From Leisingera caerulea DSM 24564 (GTDB taxonomy: Bacteria > Pseudomonadota > Alphaproteobacteria > Rhodobacterales > Rhodobacteraceae), in contig NZ_KI421513.1 of NCBI RefSeq assembly GCF_000473325.1, forward strand, positions 735,217 to 799,216: a DNA stretch of 64,000 bases, in the 5' to 3' direction. Shown piece by piece: positions 16,985 through 25,355 of the stretch; position 1 is the first letter of the stretch, and every line of letters starts with the position of its first letter. The notes under the pieces are model-generated. The model made no database searches. It saw nothing but the letters and a program-made list of their open reading frames with translations, and was not told the DNA's origin. A program made the translations under genes and the position numbers.

Positions 16985-17108
16985 GCTCCCTTTGCTGCAG
17001 GTGCAGGCGGCAATCCGCCGCCGTCAAGATACGGAATGCCGGGGATTTGAGTTGATACCGGCACGCCAATGAGTAACGTTCAAGCCTCTATCCCCGGACT
17101 GCTGGAAA

Positions 17109-19076
17109 ATGCAAGAGATGACACGCATCCTGGCCCTTATTCTGCTGATATCCGCAGCCCTGCCCGGGTCGCCGGCGCAGGCGCGCGATCTGGGCGCCGC
17201 GCTGGAGCTGATGCGGGCGGAGAAATGGGACAAGGCCGCCCGCGAGGCCGGGGCGCAGCAAACTGTTGCCCGCGATATAATCGAGTGGCACCGCCTGCGC
17301 GCCGGGCTAGGGTCGGCAGGCGATGTGATGGCGTTTCTGCAGCGGCGCCCCGACTGGCCGGGGCTGGCCTATCTGCGGCGCCAGAACGAGGATGTGATTG
17401 CCGCCACCGGCCGCGAAACCATTCTGGTGTTCTATGAAAATGAGCGGCCCCAAACCGCCGAGGGCGCGCTGAGCCTCGGCAAGGCGCTGATTGATCGCGG
17501 GCGGCGCGGCGATGGCGAGGCGGAGATCGTGCTAGCTTGGCGAACCATGGCAATGGGAAGTGCCATCCAGGACCTGTTTATGCACGACTTCGCCAAGCTG
17601 CTGAAACCGCACCACACCGCGCGGCTGGACCGGCTGTTGTGGGAGAACCACCTGGTCAGCGCCAAACGGATGCTGCCGCTGGTGCCCGAGGGTGAGCGCA
17701 AGCTGGCCGAAGCGCGCATCGCCTTGCAGGAGCGCGCGCCGGGCGTGGACGCGCGGATCGAGGCGGTTCCGGACCGGCTGAAGGGGGCGGCGGGACTTGC
17801 CTACGACCGCTTTGCCTGGCGTGACCGCAAGCGGCTGCAGGACGGCGCCATCGCGATGATGATGGACCGCAGCACCAGCGCCGAAAACCTGGGTGAACCC
17901 GGTAAATGGCTGCGCCGCCGCCGTGATCTGGCCCGGCAGCTGATGCGCGACGGCGAACATGAGCGTGCTTACCAGCTGGCCGCCTACCACTTCTCGACCC
18001 CCGCGGACGGCTATGGATACTCCGATTGCGAATGGCTGGCTGGCTACATCGCATTGCAAAAACTGCGCGACCCGGAACTGGCCGCGGTGCATTTTCAGCG
18101 CTTCCTGGCGTCGGTGGAAACCCCGATCTCGATCGGCCGCGGCGGCTATTGGCTGGGCCGTGCTAACGCTGCTCTTGGTCAGGCCGACAAGGCGCACGAG
18201 GCCTATGCGGCAGCCGCAGAATACCAGACCTCATTCTACGGGCTGCTGGCGGCCGAGCAACTGGGCCGCCCCTTCGACCCGGCGCTGGTGAAACCGGCAC
18301 CGCTGCCGGACTGGCAGACGGCGGATTTCATGAAGTCCACCGTTGCCGAGGCCGGTTTGTTGCTGCTGAAAGCAGGCGATCTGGCGCTGGCCGAGCGCTT
18401 CCTGACCCATCTCGTCGAGGACCTGCCGCCGGTACAGGCCCGCCAGCTGGGACAGATGGCAGTGGAGCTGAACCAGCCGCACCTGGCGGTCATGATCTCC
18501 AAACGCGCCGCCCGCAGCGGGGTGGAGCTGGAGGGCGCCTATTACCCGCTGCATCCAGTTGCCAAGCGGCAGCTGCCGATGGCGGAGGAAATGACCCTGG
18601 CCATCGCCCGGCGCGAAAGCGAATTCGATCCGGCAGTGATCAGCCATGCCGGGGCGCGCGGTCTTATGCAGGTGATGCCGGCCACCGCGAAGCTGGTCGC
18701 GACTGAGCTGGGCATCCTGGCAGGCCATAAGACTTCCCGCCTGACGGCGGAGTGGGATTACAACGCCAAGCTGGGGGCGAACTACCTGGCCGGGCTGGCG
18801 GGCAAGTTCCGCGGCAACGTGGTGATGATGGCGGCGGGCTACAACGCCGGGCCGCACCGCCCTGCGACCTGGATGGAGCGCTATGGCGACCCGCGCGACG
18901 GCGACCCGGACATTGTCGACTGGATTGAGCACATCCCCTTCAACGAGACCCGCAATTATGTGATGCGGGTCACCGAAAGCTTGCCTGTTTACCGGGCCAG
19001 GCTTGGCAAGGAGCCGCTGCCGGTGCCCTTTTCCAAGGAGCTCATGGGCTCAACGCTTCACGCGTTCGCGCCATAG
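17109..19076 (+). CDS. Soluble lytic murein transglycosylase (Slt70-like)
   Basis: A 655-aa periplasmic enzyme that cleaves peptidoglycan strands with formation of 1,6-anhydromuramic acid. A signal peptide (TRILALILLISAALPGSPAQA) is followed by a long alpha-superhelical region of repeats and a C-terminal SLT domain. The catalytic glutamate is E503 in RRESEFDP, followed by GARGLMQVMPATA and the AGYNAGP motif. Start could be ATG 17109 or the ATG three codons later. Its 3' end overlaps the convergent EamA gene by 27 bases. Confidence 0.92.
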   Translation: MQEMTRILALILLISAALPGSPAQARDLGAALELMRAEKWDKAAREAGAQQTVARDIIEWHRLRAGLGSAGDVMAFLQRRPDWPGLAYLRRQNEDVIAATGRETILVFYENERPQTAEGALSLGKALIDRGRRGDGEAEIVLAWRTMAMGSAIQDLFMHDFAKLLKPHHTARLDRLLWENHLVSAKRMLPLVPEGERKLAEARIALQERAPGVDARIEAVPDRLKGAAGLAYDRFAWRDRKRLQDGAIAMMMDRSTSAENLGEPGKWLRRRRDLARQLMRDGEHERAYQLAAYHFSTPADGYGYSDCEWLAGYIALQKLRDPELAAVHFQRFLASVETPISIGRGGYWLGRANAALGQADKAHEAYAAAAEYQTSFYGLLAAEQLGRPFDPALVKPAPLPDWQTADFMKSTVAEAGLLLLKAGDLALAERFLTHLVEDLPPVQARQLGQMAVELNQPHLAVMISKRAARSGVELEGAYYPLHPVAKRQLPMAEEMTLAIARRESEFDPAVISHAGARGLMQVMPATAKLVATELGILAGHKTSRLTAEWDYNAKLGANYLAGLAGKFRGNVVMMAAGYNAGPHRPATWMERYGDPRDGDPDIVDWIEHIPFNETRNYVMRVTESLPVYRARLGKEPLPVPFSKELMGSTLHAFAP

Positions 19077-19958
19077 GGTGAACAGCCCTGCTGCGATGAT
19101 AACCCCCGCACCGATGGCCACATTGGTGCGGATCACCTCGCCGAACACCGCCATGCCCAGCATCGCCGCCCAGATCAGGTGGAAATAGGCAAAGGGCTGC
19201 ACTGCGCTGGCCTCGGCCATCTCGTAGCATTTGATCAGCAGCCAGTGTCCGGTCACGCCGGAAACGCAAAGCAGAGCCATCCAGATCCAGTCCTGCTGGG
19301 TCATCGGCTCCCAGAACCAGATGCCGATGGCAGTCATGAAGACCATGCCGGCAACCCCGGTCCAGAAGAAGCTGGTGGCTGTGCTGTCCTTGCGCGCGGC
19401 ATAGCGGGTCACCAGCCCGTAGACCGCAAACATCAGCGCCGAGATGAAGGGGATCACCGCCGCCGGGTTGAACACACCCATGCCCGGTTGCAGGATGATC
19501 AGAACACCGATCAGGCCAACTCCGATAGCCGCCCAGCGCCGCCAGCCGACGCTCTCGCCCAGCACCGGGCCGCTAAGCGCGGCCACCAGCAGCGGATAGC
19601 AGATGAACACCGCCTGGCTCTCGATCAGGCCCAGCACGGTAAACCCATAGACCGCCACGCAGATTTCCCCAACCAGCAGCACGCCGCGGAAGATTTGCAG
19701 CCTCAGCTGATCAGTACGGGCTGCCTCTTTGATCCCGCCTTTGGCCCGTGCCGCAAGGAACACGACAAAGGCGGCAAAAAACCAGTAGCGCACCATCACC
19801 ACCATGTAGGTGTTGTAGGTGCCCGCCAGGTGGCGCGAGATACCGTCCTGCAGGGCAAAGACAATGGTGGCGCTGATCATCAGCAGGATGCCCAGCGGCA
19901 CGTTGTTCTGCTGAACCCGGGGCTGGGGCAGGCTTTTGGCCTGTGGAACCATGCTCAT
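19050..19958 (-). CDS. EamA-family drug/metabolite transporter
   Basis: A 302-aa membrane protein with ten hydrophobic segments arranged as two EamA repeats, the fold of the drug/metabolite transporter superfamily (S-adenosylmethionine or amino-acid-type exporters). The frame is open upstream into mnmD, but the ATG at 19958 overlaps the mnmD stop in an ATGA arrangement and starts just before the first helix, so it is the likely start. The 3' end overlaps the lytic transglycosylase gene. Substrate unknown. Confidence 0.85.
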   Translation of the reverse strand: MSMVPQAKSLPQPRVQQNNVPLGILLMISATIVFALQDGISRHLAGTYNTYMVVMVRYWFFAAFVVFLAARAKGGIKEAARTDQLRLQIFRGVLLVGEICVAVYGFTVLGLIESQAVFICYPLLVAALSGPVLGESVGWRRWAAIGVGLIGVLIILQPGMGVFNPAAVIPFISALMFAVYGLVTRYAARKDSTATSFFWTGVAGMVFMTAIGIWFWEPMTQQDWIWMALLCVSGVTGHWLLIKCYEMAEASAVQPFAYFHLIWAAMLGMAVFGEVIRTNVAIGAGVIIAAGLFTLWRERVKR

Positions 19959-20623
19959 CGCAGTACCGCCTTTGTCATATGCCGCTTGCGCCCGTAGCCG
20001 GGAATGCGGGTCACGTCGAATCCTGCCGCCTCCAGCCCGCGGCGCACAAAGCCCGCCGCGGTGTAGGTCGCGGTCGTTCCGCCCGGCGCAGTATGCGCAG
20101 CCACCTGGGCCATCAGGGCTTCCTCCCACAACTCGGGATTCTTGGCTGGCGAAAACCCGTCCAGAAACCAGGCATCCGCCTGCCCTGTCCACTCCGCCAG
20201 CGACATCCGTGCGTCGCCCTTAACCACCTCCAATTGCAGGCTGCCAAGGTCGCAAGCTCCGGCCCCTTGCCATTTGTCAAGGAACCGTTCCGTCCAGGGC
20301 GCAAGGGCGGGAAAGGTCTCCAGCGCCTTGCCCATGTCTGCGGGCGCCATCGGGAAGGCTTCGAAACTGGTGAACCGCAACACCCCCTCCTGCCCCGCTG
20401 CCTCCCAGGCGCGCCAGGCTGCCAGCATGTTAAGGCCGGTGCCGAAGCCCAGCTCGGCAATCCGGAACCCCGGCTCAAATCGCCCGGGCAGATCGTTGCC
20501 CGCCAGGAACACATGCTCCGTCTCCGCCAGACCGTCCTGGATCGAGAAATAGGGATCATCGAACTGATCCGACACCGGAACAGTGCCATCGCGCCAGCTG
20601 AGGCGGGCCTGCTGGTCTGCCAT
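19955..20623 (-). CDS. mnmD: tRNA 5-methylaminomethyl-2-thiouridine methyltransferase MnmD-like
   Basis: A 222-aa SAM-dependent methyltransferase (DUF752) equal to the N-terminal half of E. coli MnmC. It has the SAM-binding motif ELGFGTGLN and the later WFLDGFSPAKNPELW segment typical of this family. It would methylate nm5(s2)U at the wobble position of certain tRNAs. ATG 20623 is chosen because homology starts there; the frame extends upstream over the neighbour's promoter. It is divergent from an FAD oxidoreductase that may supply the other MnmC half-reaction. It overlaps the downstream EamA gene by four bases. Confidence 0.85.
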   Translation of the reverse strand: MADQQARLSWRDGTVPVSDQFDDPYFSIQDGLAETEHVFLAGNDLPGRFEPGFRIAELGFGTGLNMLAAWRAWEAAGQEGVLRFTSFEAFPMAPADMGKALETFPALAPWTERFLDKWQGAGACDLGSLQLEVVKGDARMSLAEWTGQADAWFLDGFSPAKNPELWEEALMAQVAAHTAPGGTTATYTAAGFVRRGLEAAGFDVTRIPGYGRKRHMTKAVLR

Positions 20624-20681
20624 GCTATAATCCCCTAAGTGGTTGTCCGGAACGGCGCGACACTGGCGAAAGGAATACCAA

Positions 20682-21722
20682 ATGGCAATGGCAGATGTAA
20701 CGGTGCGCGGGGCGGGCATCTTCGGCCTGTCAATCGCCTGGCTCTGCGCCCGGCATGGTGCGCAAGTTCAGGTAGTGGATCCATACGGAGCAGGCGCCGG
20801 CTCCAGCGGCGGGCTGGTCGGCGCGCTGGCGCCGCATGTGCCGGAAAACTGGAATGCCAAGAAACAGTTCCAGCTGGAAAGCCTGCTGATGGCCGAAAGC
20901 TTCTGGGAGGAGGTCGAGGCGACCGGCGGTGTTTCCCCCGGCTACGGCCGCACCGGACGGCTGCAGCCGATCAACGACGAACGCACGCTGGAACTGGCCC
21001 GCCTGCGCGAACAAACCGCCCGCGATTTCTGGAAGGACGAGGCCGAATGGCGCGTCTGCGAGGCCGCGTCCCTGGGCCCTTGGGTGCCGCCCAGTGCCAC
21101 CGGCTATGTCGTCCACGACACCCTCAGCGCCCGCATGCACCCCCGCCGCGCCTGCGCCGCGCTGGTCTCTGCGCTGGCGGTGATGGGGGTAGAGGTGCAA
21201 CAGGAAGCCCCGGATCAGGGCAAGGTGGTGCACGCCAAGGGGTATGCCGGCCTGCTGGAGCTGAACGAGGCCTTCGGCAAAACCATGGGCGGCGGCGTCA
21301 AGGGCCAGGCCACGCTGCTGCGCTTTCACGAGGGTGAGGTGCCGCAGCTTTATGCCGACGGCCTGCACATCATCCCGCATGCGGACGGCACCCTTGCCAT
21401 CGGCTCAACCTCCGAGCGCGAGTTCGAGGATGGCAAAGCCACCGACTCCCAGCTCGACGACGTGATCGAGCGCGCCCGCGCCGCGGTGCCGGTGCTGCAC
21501 GGGGCCGAGGTGATCGAACGCTGGGCCGGTGTGCGCCCCCGCGCCAAGTCCCGCGCCCCGATGCTCGGCGCCTGGCCTGGCCGCGACGGCCATTACATCG
21601 CCAATGGCGGTTTCAAGATCGGCTTTGGAATGGCACCCAAGGCGGCTCATGTAATGGCGGACCTGCTGCTGGAGGGGAAGGACGGCATTCCCGAGGGCTT
21701 CCGGGTCGAAGACAACCTCTGA
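20682..21722 (+). CDS. FAD-dependent oxidoreductase (DAO family), possible MnmC oxidase-domain counterpart
   Basis: A 346-aa D-amino-acid-oxidase-fold flavoprotein with an N-terminal dinucleotide-binding motif (VRGAGIFGLSIAWLCARHG) and a C-terminal GFKIGFGMAP segment that would close the FAD site. ATG 20682 has AAAGGA seven bases upstream. It is transcribed divergently from mnmD with only 58 bases between the starts. In enteric bacteria the methyltransferase and a DAO-type oxidase are one protein, MnmC, so a split MnmC function is a fair inference. Glycine-oxidase-like activity on free amino acids is the alternative. Confidence 0.8.
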   Translation: MAMADVTVRGAGIFGLSIAWLCARHGAQVQVVDPYGAGAGSSGGLVGALAPHVPENWNAKKQFQLESLLMAESFWEEVEATGGVSPGYGRTGRLQPINDERTLELARLREQTARDFWKDEAEWRVCEAASLGPWVPPSATGYVVHDTLSARMHPRRACAALVSALAVMGVEVQQEAPDQGKVVHAKGYAGLLELNEAFGKTMGGGVKGQATLLRFHEGEVPQLYADGLHIIPHADGTLAIGSTSEREFEDGKATDSQLDDVIERARAAVPVLHGAEVIERWAGVRPRAKSRAPMLGAWPGRDGHYIANGGFKIGFGMAPKAAHVMADLLLEGKDGIPEGFRVEDNL

Positions 21723-21867
21723 CCCCGCACCTCTTCCGCCGTTTGACGGGTCAAGGGCGGCGCCAGCCGCCACGCGGCATACCCTTTAGGCGGGGAAGGG
21801 TTTCTGACAATTGAAATTGCGCCTTCAGAGACAGTATTGCCGCGCAAGCGCGTCTCAGCAGAAAAAA

Positions 21868-21939
21868 GCGCCGCGCAGCGGCGCCACGCCCAAGCCCCTA
21901 ATCTGCCCTTCCAGGGCAGCTTGGGGCGCGGGAGCCCCT
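21868..21939 (+). repeat. Composite palindromic repeat, copy 3
   Basis: A perfect 7-bp stem (GCGCCGC 21868-21874, loop GCA, GCGGCGC 21878-21884), then CCACGCCCAAGCCCC, an inner hairpin CTGCCCT/AGGGCAG and GGCGCGGGAGCCCC. It ends three bases after the stop codon of the minus-strand MaoC-like gene and lies in a convergent gap of 220 bases. Confidence 0.7.
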
Positions 21940-21942
21940 GAT

Positions 21943-22764
21943 TCACTCCATCGGCGCGGCCACGGCGCTCATGCACTGCCGTCCGTCCGGCCCGCGCACC
22001 CACAGGTCCCGGCCCTTGCGGCACAGCGTTGCGTTCTCGAAGTGCATCAGCGGCGAGGACGCCCGGAAGGAAAACTCCGCGAGCGGCCCCATCAGCTCCT
22101 CCGCCAGCAGCATCAGGTGCTGGGCCAGCAAGGGGCCGTGCACCACCAGCCCTTCGTACCCCTCAACATCACGGGCGTAATCCAGGTCATAGTGGATCCG
22201 GTGCCCGTTGAAGGTCAGCGCCGAGTAGCGGAACAGCAGGGTCGAGCTGAACGGCACCTCCCGCGCTTCCGTCTCATCGGTCCGCGCCACTGGAGGCACC
22301 GGTTCCGGTGCAGCGGCGTCCGGGTCTTCGCGGTAAACCAGGTCATGCCACTCTGTGAGGCAGAGCCTTCCCTCCTGACGGATCTCATGGCGCAGCCTCA
22401 CCAGCCCCAAGGGACCGGTGCGGCCCGCCTTTTGCTCCGCCTTTTCCAGCACAGAGGACTTCTCTGCCGCGATTCCGGCCAGTAGGGGCTTCTCGAACCG
22501 CAGCCGCCCGCCAGCCCACATCCGGCGCGGCAGGCCCATGTCCGGGATCAGCCCGGCACCGCCCACCTTGGGATGGCCATCGCGGCCCAGCCCCTCCGGC
22601 GGCAGCGGTGTCCAGAAGTAGAGCTGGTGAAAGAACGGCGGCAACTCGCTGCCTGCCGCTATGTCCGGGGCCAGCCCCAGCGCAGCCTGAAAAGCGGCGG
22701 CCCGGGCCGGATCCAGCATGTCGGTCAGATTCCGCGCGGGAGCGGCGGCGGTTTCGCTAGTCAT
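21943..22764 (-). CDS. MaoC/FAS1-like hydratase, mesaconyl-C4-CoA hydratase-type
   Basis: A 273-aa protein with a double hot-dog layout: an N-terminal FAS1-like dehydratase region (about 30-140) and a C-terminal MaoC-like half containing RIHYDLDYARDVEGYEGLVVHGP, the segment that carries the catalytic Asp/His in this family. Relatives include mesaconyl-C4-CoA hydratase and the HTD2-type acyl-thioester dehydratases. It would hydrate an enoyl-CoA in the cytoplasm. The partner enzyme is not in the window. It follows the FMN reductase gene by 36 bases on the same strand. Confidence 0.78.
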   Translation of the reverse strand: MTSETAAAPARNLTDMLDPARAAAFQAALGLAPDIAAGSELPPFFHQLYFWTPLPPEGLGRDGHPKVGGAGLIPDMGLPRRMWAGGRLRFEKPLLAGIAAEKSSVLEKAEQKAGRTGPLGLVRLRHEIRQEGRLCLTEWHDLVYREDPDAAAPEPVPPVARTDETEAREVPFSSTLLFRYSALTFNGHRIHYDLDYARDVEGYEGLVVHGPLLAQHLMLLAEELMGPLAEFSFRASSPLMHFENATLCRKGRDLWVRGPDGRQCMSAVAAPME

Positions 22765-22800
22765 ACCGCCACCTTAGCCGCAGCCCGCTTCGAGGCAAGC

Positions 22801-23343
22801 TCAGCGGACCAGTTCGGCCCGCAGCTTTTCCATCAGCTTGGTCAGCGTCGCCTCATATTGCGCGCTGGTCAGCCGGCCGGTTTCATCGAACTCCTTGCTG
22901 GAGCCTGCCAAATGCACCCCCGGACCCGACAGCACCCGCGACTGGAACGGCACCAGGAAACCGCGCAGCAGCGCCTGCGCCTGCTCGCCGCCGGCCCGGC
23001 CGGCTGCGGCCGACATCACCGCAACAGGTTTGTCTGCCCAGGGGTTGCCCTCGGTGCGGCTCACCCAGTCGAGCGCGTTTTTCAGCACACCGGACGGCCC
23101 CTTGTTGTATTCCGGGGTGGAGATTGCCACCGCGTCCGCGGCTGCAATCTGATCCGCCAGCTTCTGCACGGCGGGTGGGATGCCGTCCGCTGCCTCTGCG
23201 TCGCCGTCATACAGCGGCAGGTTCAGATCCGCCTCAACCACCGATGCGGGCCCGAACACTCGAACTGCCTCCGCCAGCAGCTTGCGGTTGGTGGCCTCGC
23301 GGCGCAGCGATCCGGAAATGGTGAGCAATACGGGGTCAGCCAT
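22801..23343 (-). CDS. NAD(P)H-dependent FMN reductase family protein
   Basis: A 180-aa flavodoxin-fold protein of the NADPH-dependent FMN reductase family (ChrR/azoreductase-like). It has the phosphate-binding start ISGSLRREATNRKLL and the family motif TPEYNKGPSGVLKNALDW. Such enzymes reduce free flavin, quinones or chromate. It is the first gene of a probable two-gene unit with the MaoC-like gene; any functional link between them is not evident. Confidence 0.88.
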   Translation of the reverse strand: MADPVLLTISGSLRREATNRKLLAEAVRVFGPASVVEADLNLPLYDGDAEAADGIPPAVQKLADQIAAADAVAISTPEYNKGPSGVLKNALDWVSRTEGNPWADKPVAVMSAAAGRAGGEQAQALLRGFLVPFQSRVLSGPGVHLAGSSKEFDETGRLTSAQYEATLTKLMEKLRAELVR

Positions 23344-23467
23344 GGGGGATTCCTTCTGTTCGCGTCTCTGTTGTGCCCATCATGTATGAAGCGGCCCCCG
23401 GCAGAAAACAGCAATCGCCGCGCAGGCAATGTGCGGCGTTACATTAACCGGCCTGGCCGCACCCACG

Positions 23468-23498
23468 AAAACAGCCCGCCCCGCAGGGGGACGGGCTG
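23468..23498 (-). terminator. Terminator after the OmpA-like lipoprotein gene
   Basis: On the minus strand a stem CAGCCCG (revcomp of 23492-23498) and CGGGCTG (revcomp of 23472-23478), with further C/G pairs inside, is followed by TTTT (23468-23471). It lies 25 bases after the lipoprotein stop codon. Confidence 0.65.
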
Positions 23499-23522
23499 CA
23501 CATTTTGCCTGCAGGTGCCGGA

Positions 23523-24185
23523 TCAGGCTGCCTGCGGGATCACCACAACTTCGACGCGGCGGTTGCGGGCCTTGCCCTCCGGCGTCAGGTTGGACGCCAC
23601 CGGCTGCGACTCGCCGCGGCCGATGATCCGCATCCGGTGATAGGGCACGCCGCCGGCTTGGATGTGGCTGGCCACCGCATTGGCGCGGCGCTCCGAGAGG
23701 CCCTGGTTGTATCCGGCATCGCCATCGCTGTCGGTGTGGCCGATCACCTGAATGGTGCTGTTGGGGTAGCGCACCAGACTGTCGGCCACCCGGCGCAGGT
23801 CGGCCTGCACCGCCGGCGCAACCGAGGCGCTGTCGGTGGCGAAGGTCAGATCGTTCGGGAAGGACAGGATCAGGCGGTCGCCGGTGTTGACGATGGTGAT
23901 CGAGTCATTGGCCAGGGTCTGGCGCAGCTCGCGCTCCTGCGCGTCCAGCTGGTTGCCGATCACACTGCCGGCAGCTGCACCAACCAAAGCACCGGTTGCT
24001 GCCCCAAGGCCACGGTCGGAGTCATTGGCGATCGCACCGACGCCCGCACCGATGATGCCGCCCAGGACTGCGCCCTTCTGGGTGTTGCTGCCCGGCGTGC
24101 CGACGGTTGCGGGATCGGTACAGGCGCTCAGGCCCAGTGCTGCGGCGACAATACCAGCCGTGGTGAGTTTCATCTGCATCATCAA
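23523..24185 (-). CDS. OmpA-family outer-membrane lipoprotein (YiaD-like)
   Basis: A 220-aa lipoprotein. The signal peptide ends in the lipobox L-S-A-C; then comes a glycine-zipper segment (GAVLGGIIGAGVGAIA... GALVGAAAGSVIG) and a C-terminal OmpA domain with GHTDSDGDAGYNQGLSERRANAV, which binds peptidoglycan non-covalently. This layout resembles E. coli YiaD. It anchors the outer membrane to the cell wall. Initiation could be at any of the nearby Met codons MMMQM. Monocistronic, with a terminator. Confidence 0.9.
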   Translation of the reverse strand: MMMQMKLTTAGIVAAALGLSACTDPATVGTPGSNTQKGAVLGGIIGAGVGAIANDSDRGLGAATGALVGAAAGSVIGNQLDAQERELRQTLANDSITIVNTGDRLILSFPNDLTFATDSASVAPAVQADLRRVADSLVRYPNSTIQVIGHTDSDGDAGYNQGLSERRANAVASHIQAGGVPYHRMRIIGRGESQPVASNLTPEGKARNRRVEVVVIPQAA

Positions 24186-24318
24186 ATTGCCTTCTGCTTT
24201 CTAAGGTCCGGGGAAGCCCGGAGGTCCGCTCGAATATCATGCCGGCACCGCGCCTACTCAAGAGACGGTCTTGCAGTTTCGGCGAAATACCGCGCAAAAT
24301 CCGCGCAAACACCGCATT

Positions 24319-25008
24319 TTATGGTGCAAAAGCAAAGTCCCAGCCCTCCTGCTCCATCCACAGTTTGCGCAAGGCGCCGGCTTCTGGCGCGAACCCGTCC
24401 TCCAGCATGTCCGCTGCAAGCATCCGGTCAGTGCGGAAGTGGCGGAACCCGCCGCGCAGTTCGCACCACGCCGCCAGCATGGTGCAGTCGATATGATAGA
24501 TCAGCGCCAGCGGCCGCAGGGTGCGGCAGCTCTCGCCGCTCTCCGGGCTGAGATAGGTAAGCTGCAGCTTGCGGCTTTCCCGCACGGCCTGGCGCAGCAG
24601 CGCCTTGGAGACGCAGCCCTGCTCCGGGTCGTCCAGCGGCGCCCCCCAGGGGGCTACCTGCAGCCAGTCGGCAGTGGCATGCACATCCTTGATCTTGTGG
24701 CTTACCCGCGCGGCCGCCTTCTGCAGGGCGCCGTCGCCGGTGCGCATCAGCATCGCCAAACCGACGTGCAGCGCCTCCAGCTCCTCCTCGTCGAAATTCA
24801 GCGGCGGCAGGTCATACCCCTTGCGCAGCATGTAGCCGATCCCGGCCTCGCCCTCCACCGGCGTGCGCATCGCCTGAAGTGCGGCGATATCGCGGTAGAT
24901 CGTGCGTTTGCTGACCTCCAGCGTCTCGGCAAGATCCTCTGCCCGCACCGGGGCCGCGGCGGTGCGCAGAATCTGGATGATTTCAAACAGGCGGCCAGTG
25001 CGGGGCAT
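24319..25008 (-). CDS. YafY-type HTH/WYL-domain transcriptional regulator
   Basis: A 229-aa protein with an N-terminal HTH_11 winged helix (about 5-60, including VSKRTIYRDIAALQA) and a C-terminal WYL-type ligand domain (about 140-205). GGAG is seven bases before ATG 25008; the frame extends 30 codons further without such support. WYL regulators often control the divergent neighbour, here a small gene at 25113, and the 104-base gap contains repeated TGACA/TGTCA half sites. Effector unknown. Confidence 0.86.
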   Translation of the reverse strand: MPRTGRLFEIIQILRTAAAPVRAEDLAETLEVSKRTIYRDIAALQAMRTPVEGEAGIGYMLRKGYDLPPLNFDEEELEALHVGLAMLMRTGDGALQKAAARVSHKIKDVHATADWLQVAPWGAPLDDPEQGCVSKALLRQAVRESRKLQLTYLSPESGESCRTLRPLALIYHIDCTMLAAWCELRGGFRHFRTDRMLAADMLEDGFAPEAGALRKLWMEQEGWDFAFAP

Positions 25009-25020
25009 GGGCAGTCTCCA

Positions 25021-25070
25021 GTGACAGTCTGCTGACACCCTAACACATGCCACTGACAACAGCCTGTCAG
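25021..25070. promoter_or_regulatory. Candidate operators of the YafY-type regulator
   Basis: CTGACA (25053-25058), six bases, TGTCAG (25065-25070) is a perfect inverted repeat. A direct pair of TGACA at 25022-25026 and 25033-25037 lies beside it. All sit in the divergent gap between the WYL regulator and the small gene at 25113. Confidence 0.5.
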
Positions 25071-25112
25071 CAGTGCTCTGGTTTTCTGGCCTCCTCAAGA
25101 AGGAGAAACGCC

Positions 25113-25355
25113 ATGCTGAGTTATGACTGGATCGTGCTGATCACCCTGGGACTGGACCGCTGGGAAAACCAGCGCCGCCCATTGGCCACGCATGAAATTG
25201 AGCTTGAAGCAGCGCGCAGCCGTCACGAGGCGCAACAGGCGTCCAGGCCCGCCCGCCCCGGGCTGCTGCAACGCCTGTTCAGCCGGCGGCGCGCACTTCT
25301 TGCGCCGGACTCTCCTCGTCCCGGGCGGCCTCATAAGCGAGCATCGCGCGTTTGA
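25113..25355 (+). CDS. Small hypothetical protein (80 aa)
   Basis: An 80-aa reading frame with a strong ribosome site (AGGAG, seven bases before ATG 25113) and divergent placement from a WYL regulator. The N-terminal third is hydrophobic-aromatic (MLSYDWIVLITLGLDRW); the rest is rich in Arg, Gln, Ala and Pro, including RLFSRRRALL. No family was recognised. Its last 77 bases overlap the 3' end of the convergent Ada-like gene, which is unusual. The start is convincing; the C-terminal part may be less constrained. Confidence 0.55.
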   Translation: MLSYDWIVLITLGLDRWENQRRPLATHEIELEAARSRHEAQQASRPARPGLLQRLFSRRRALLAPDSPRPGRPHKRASRV

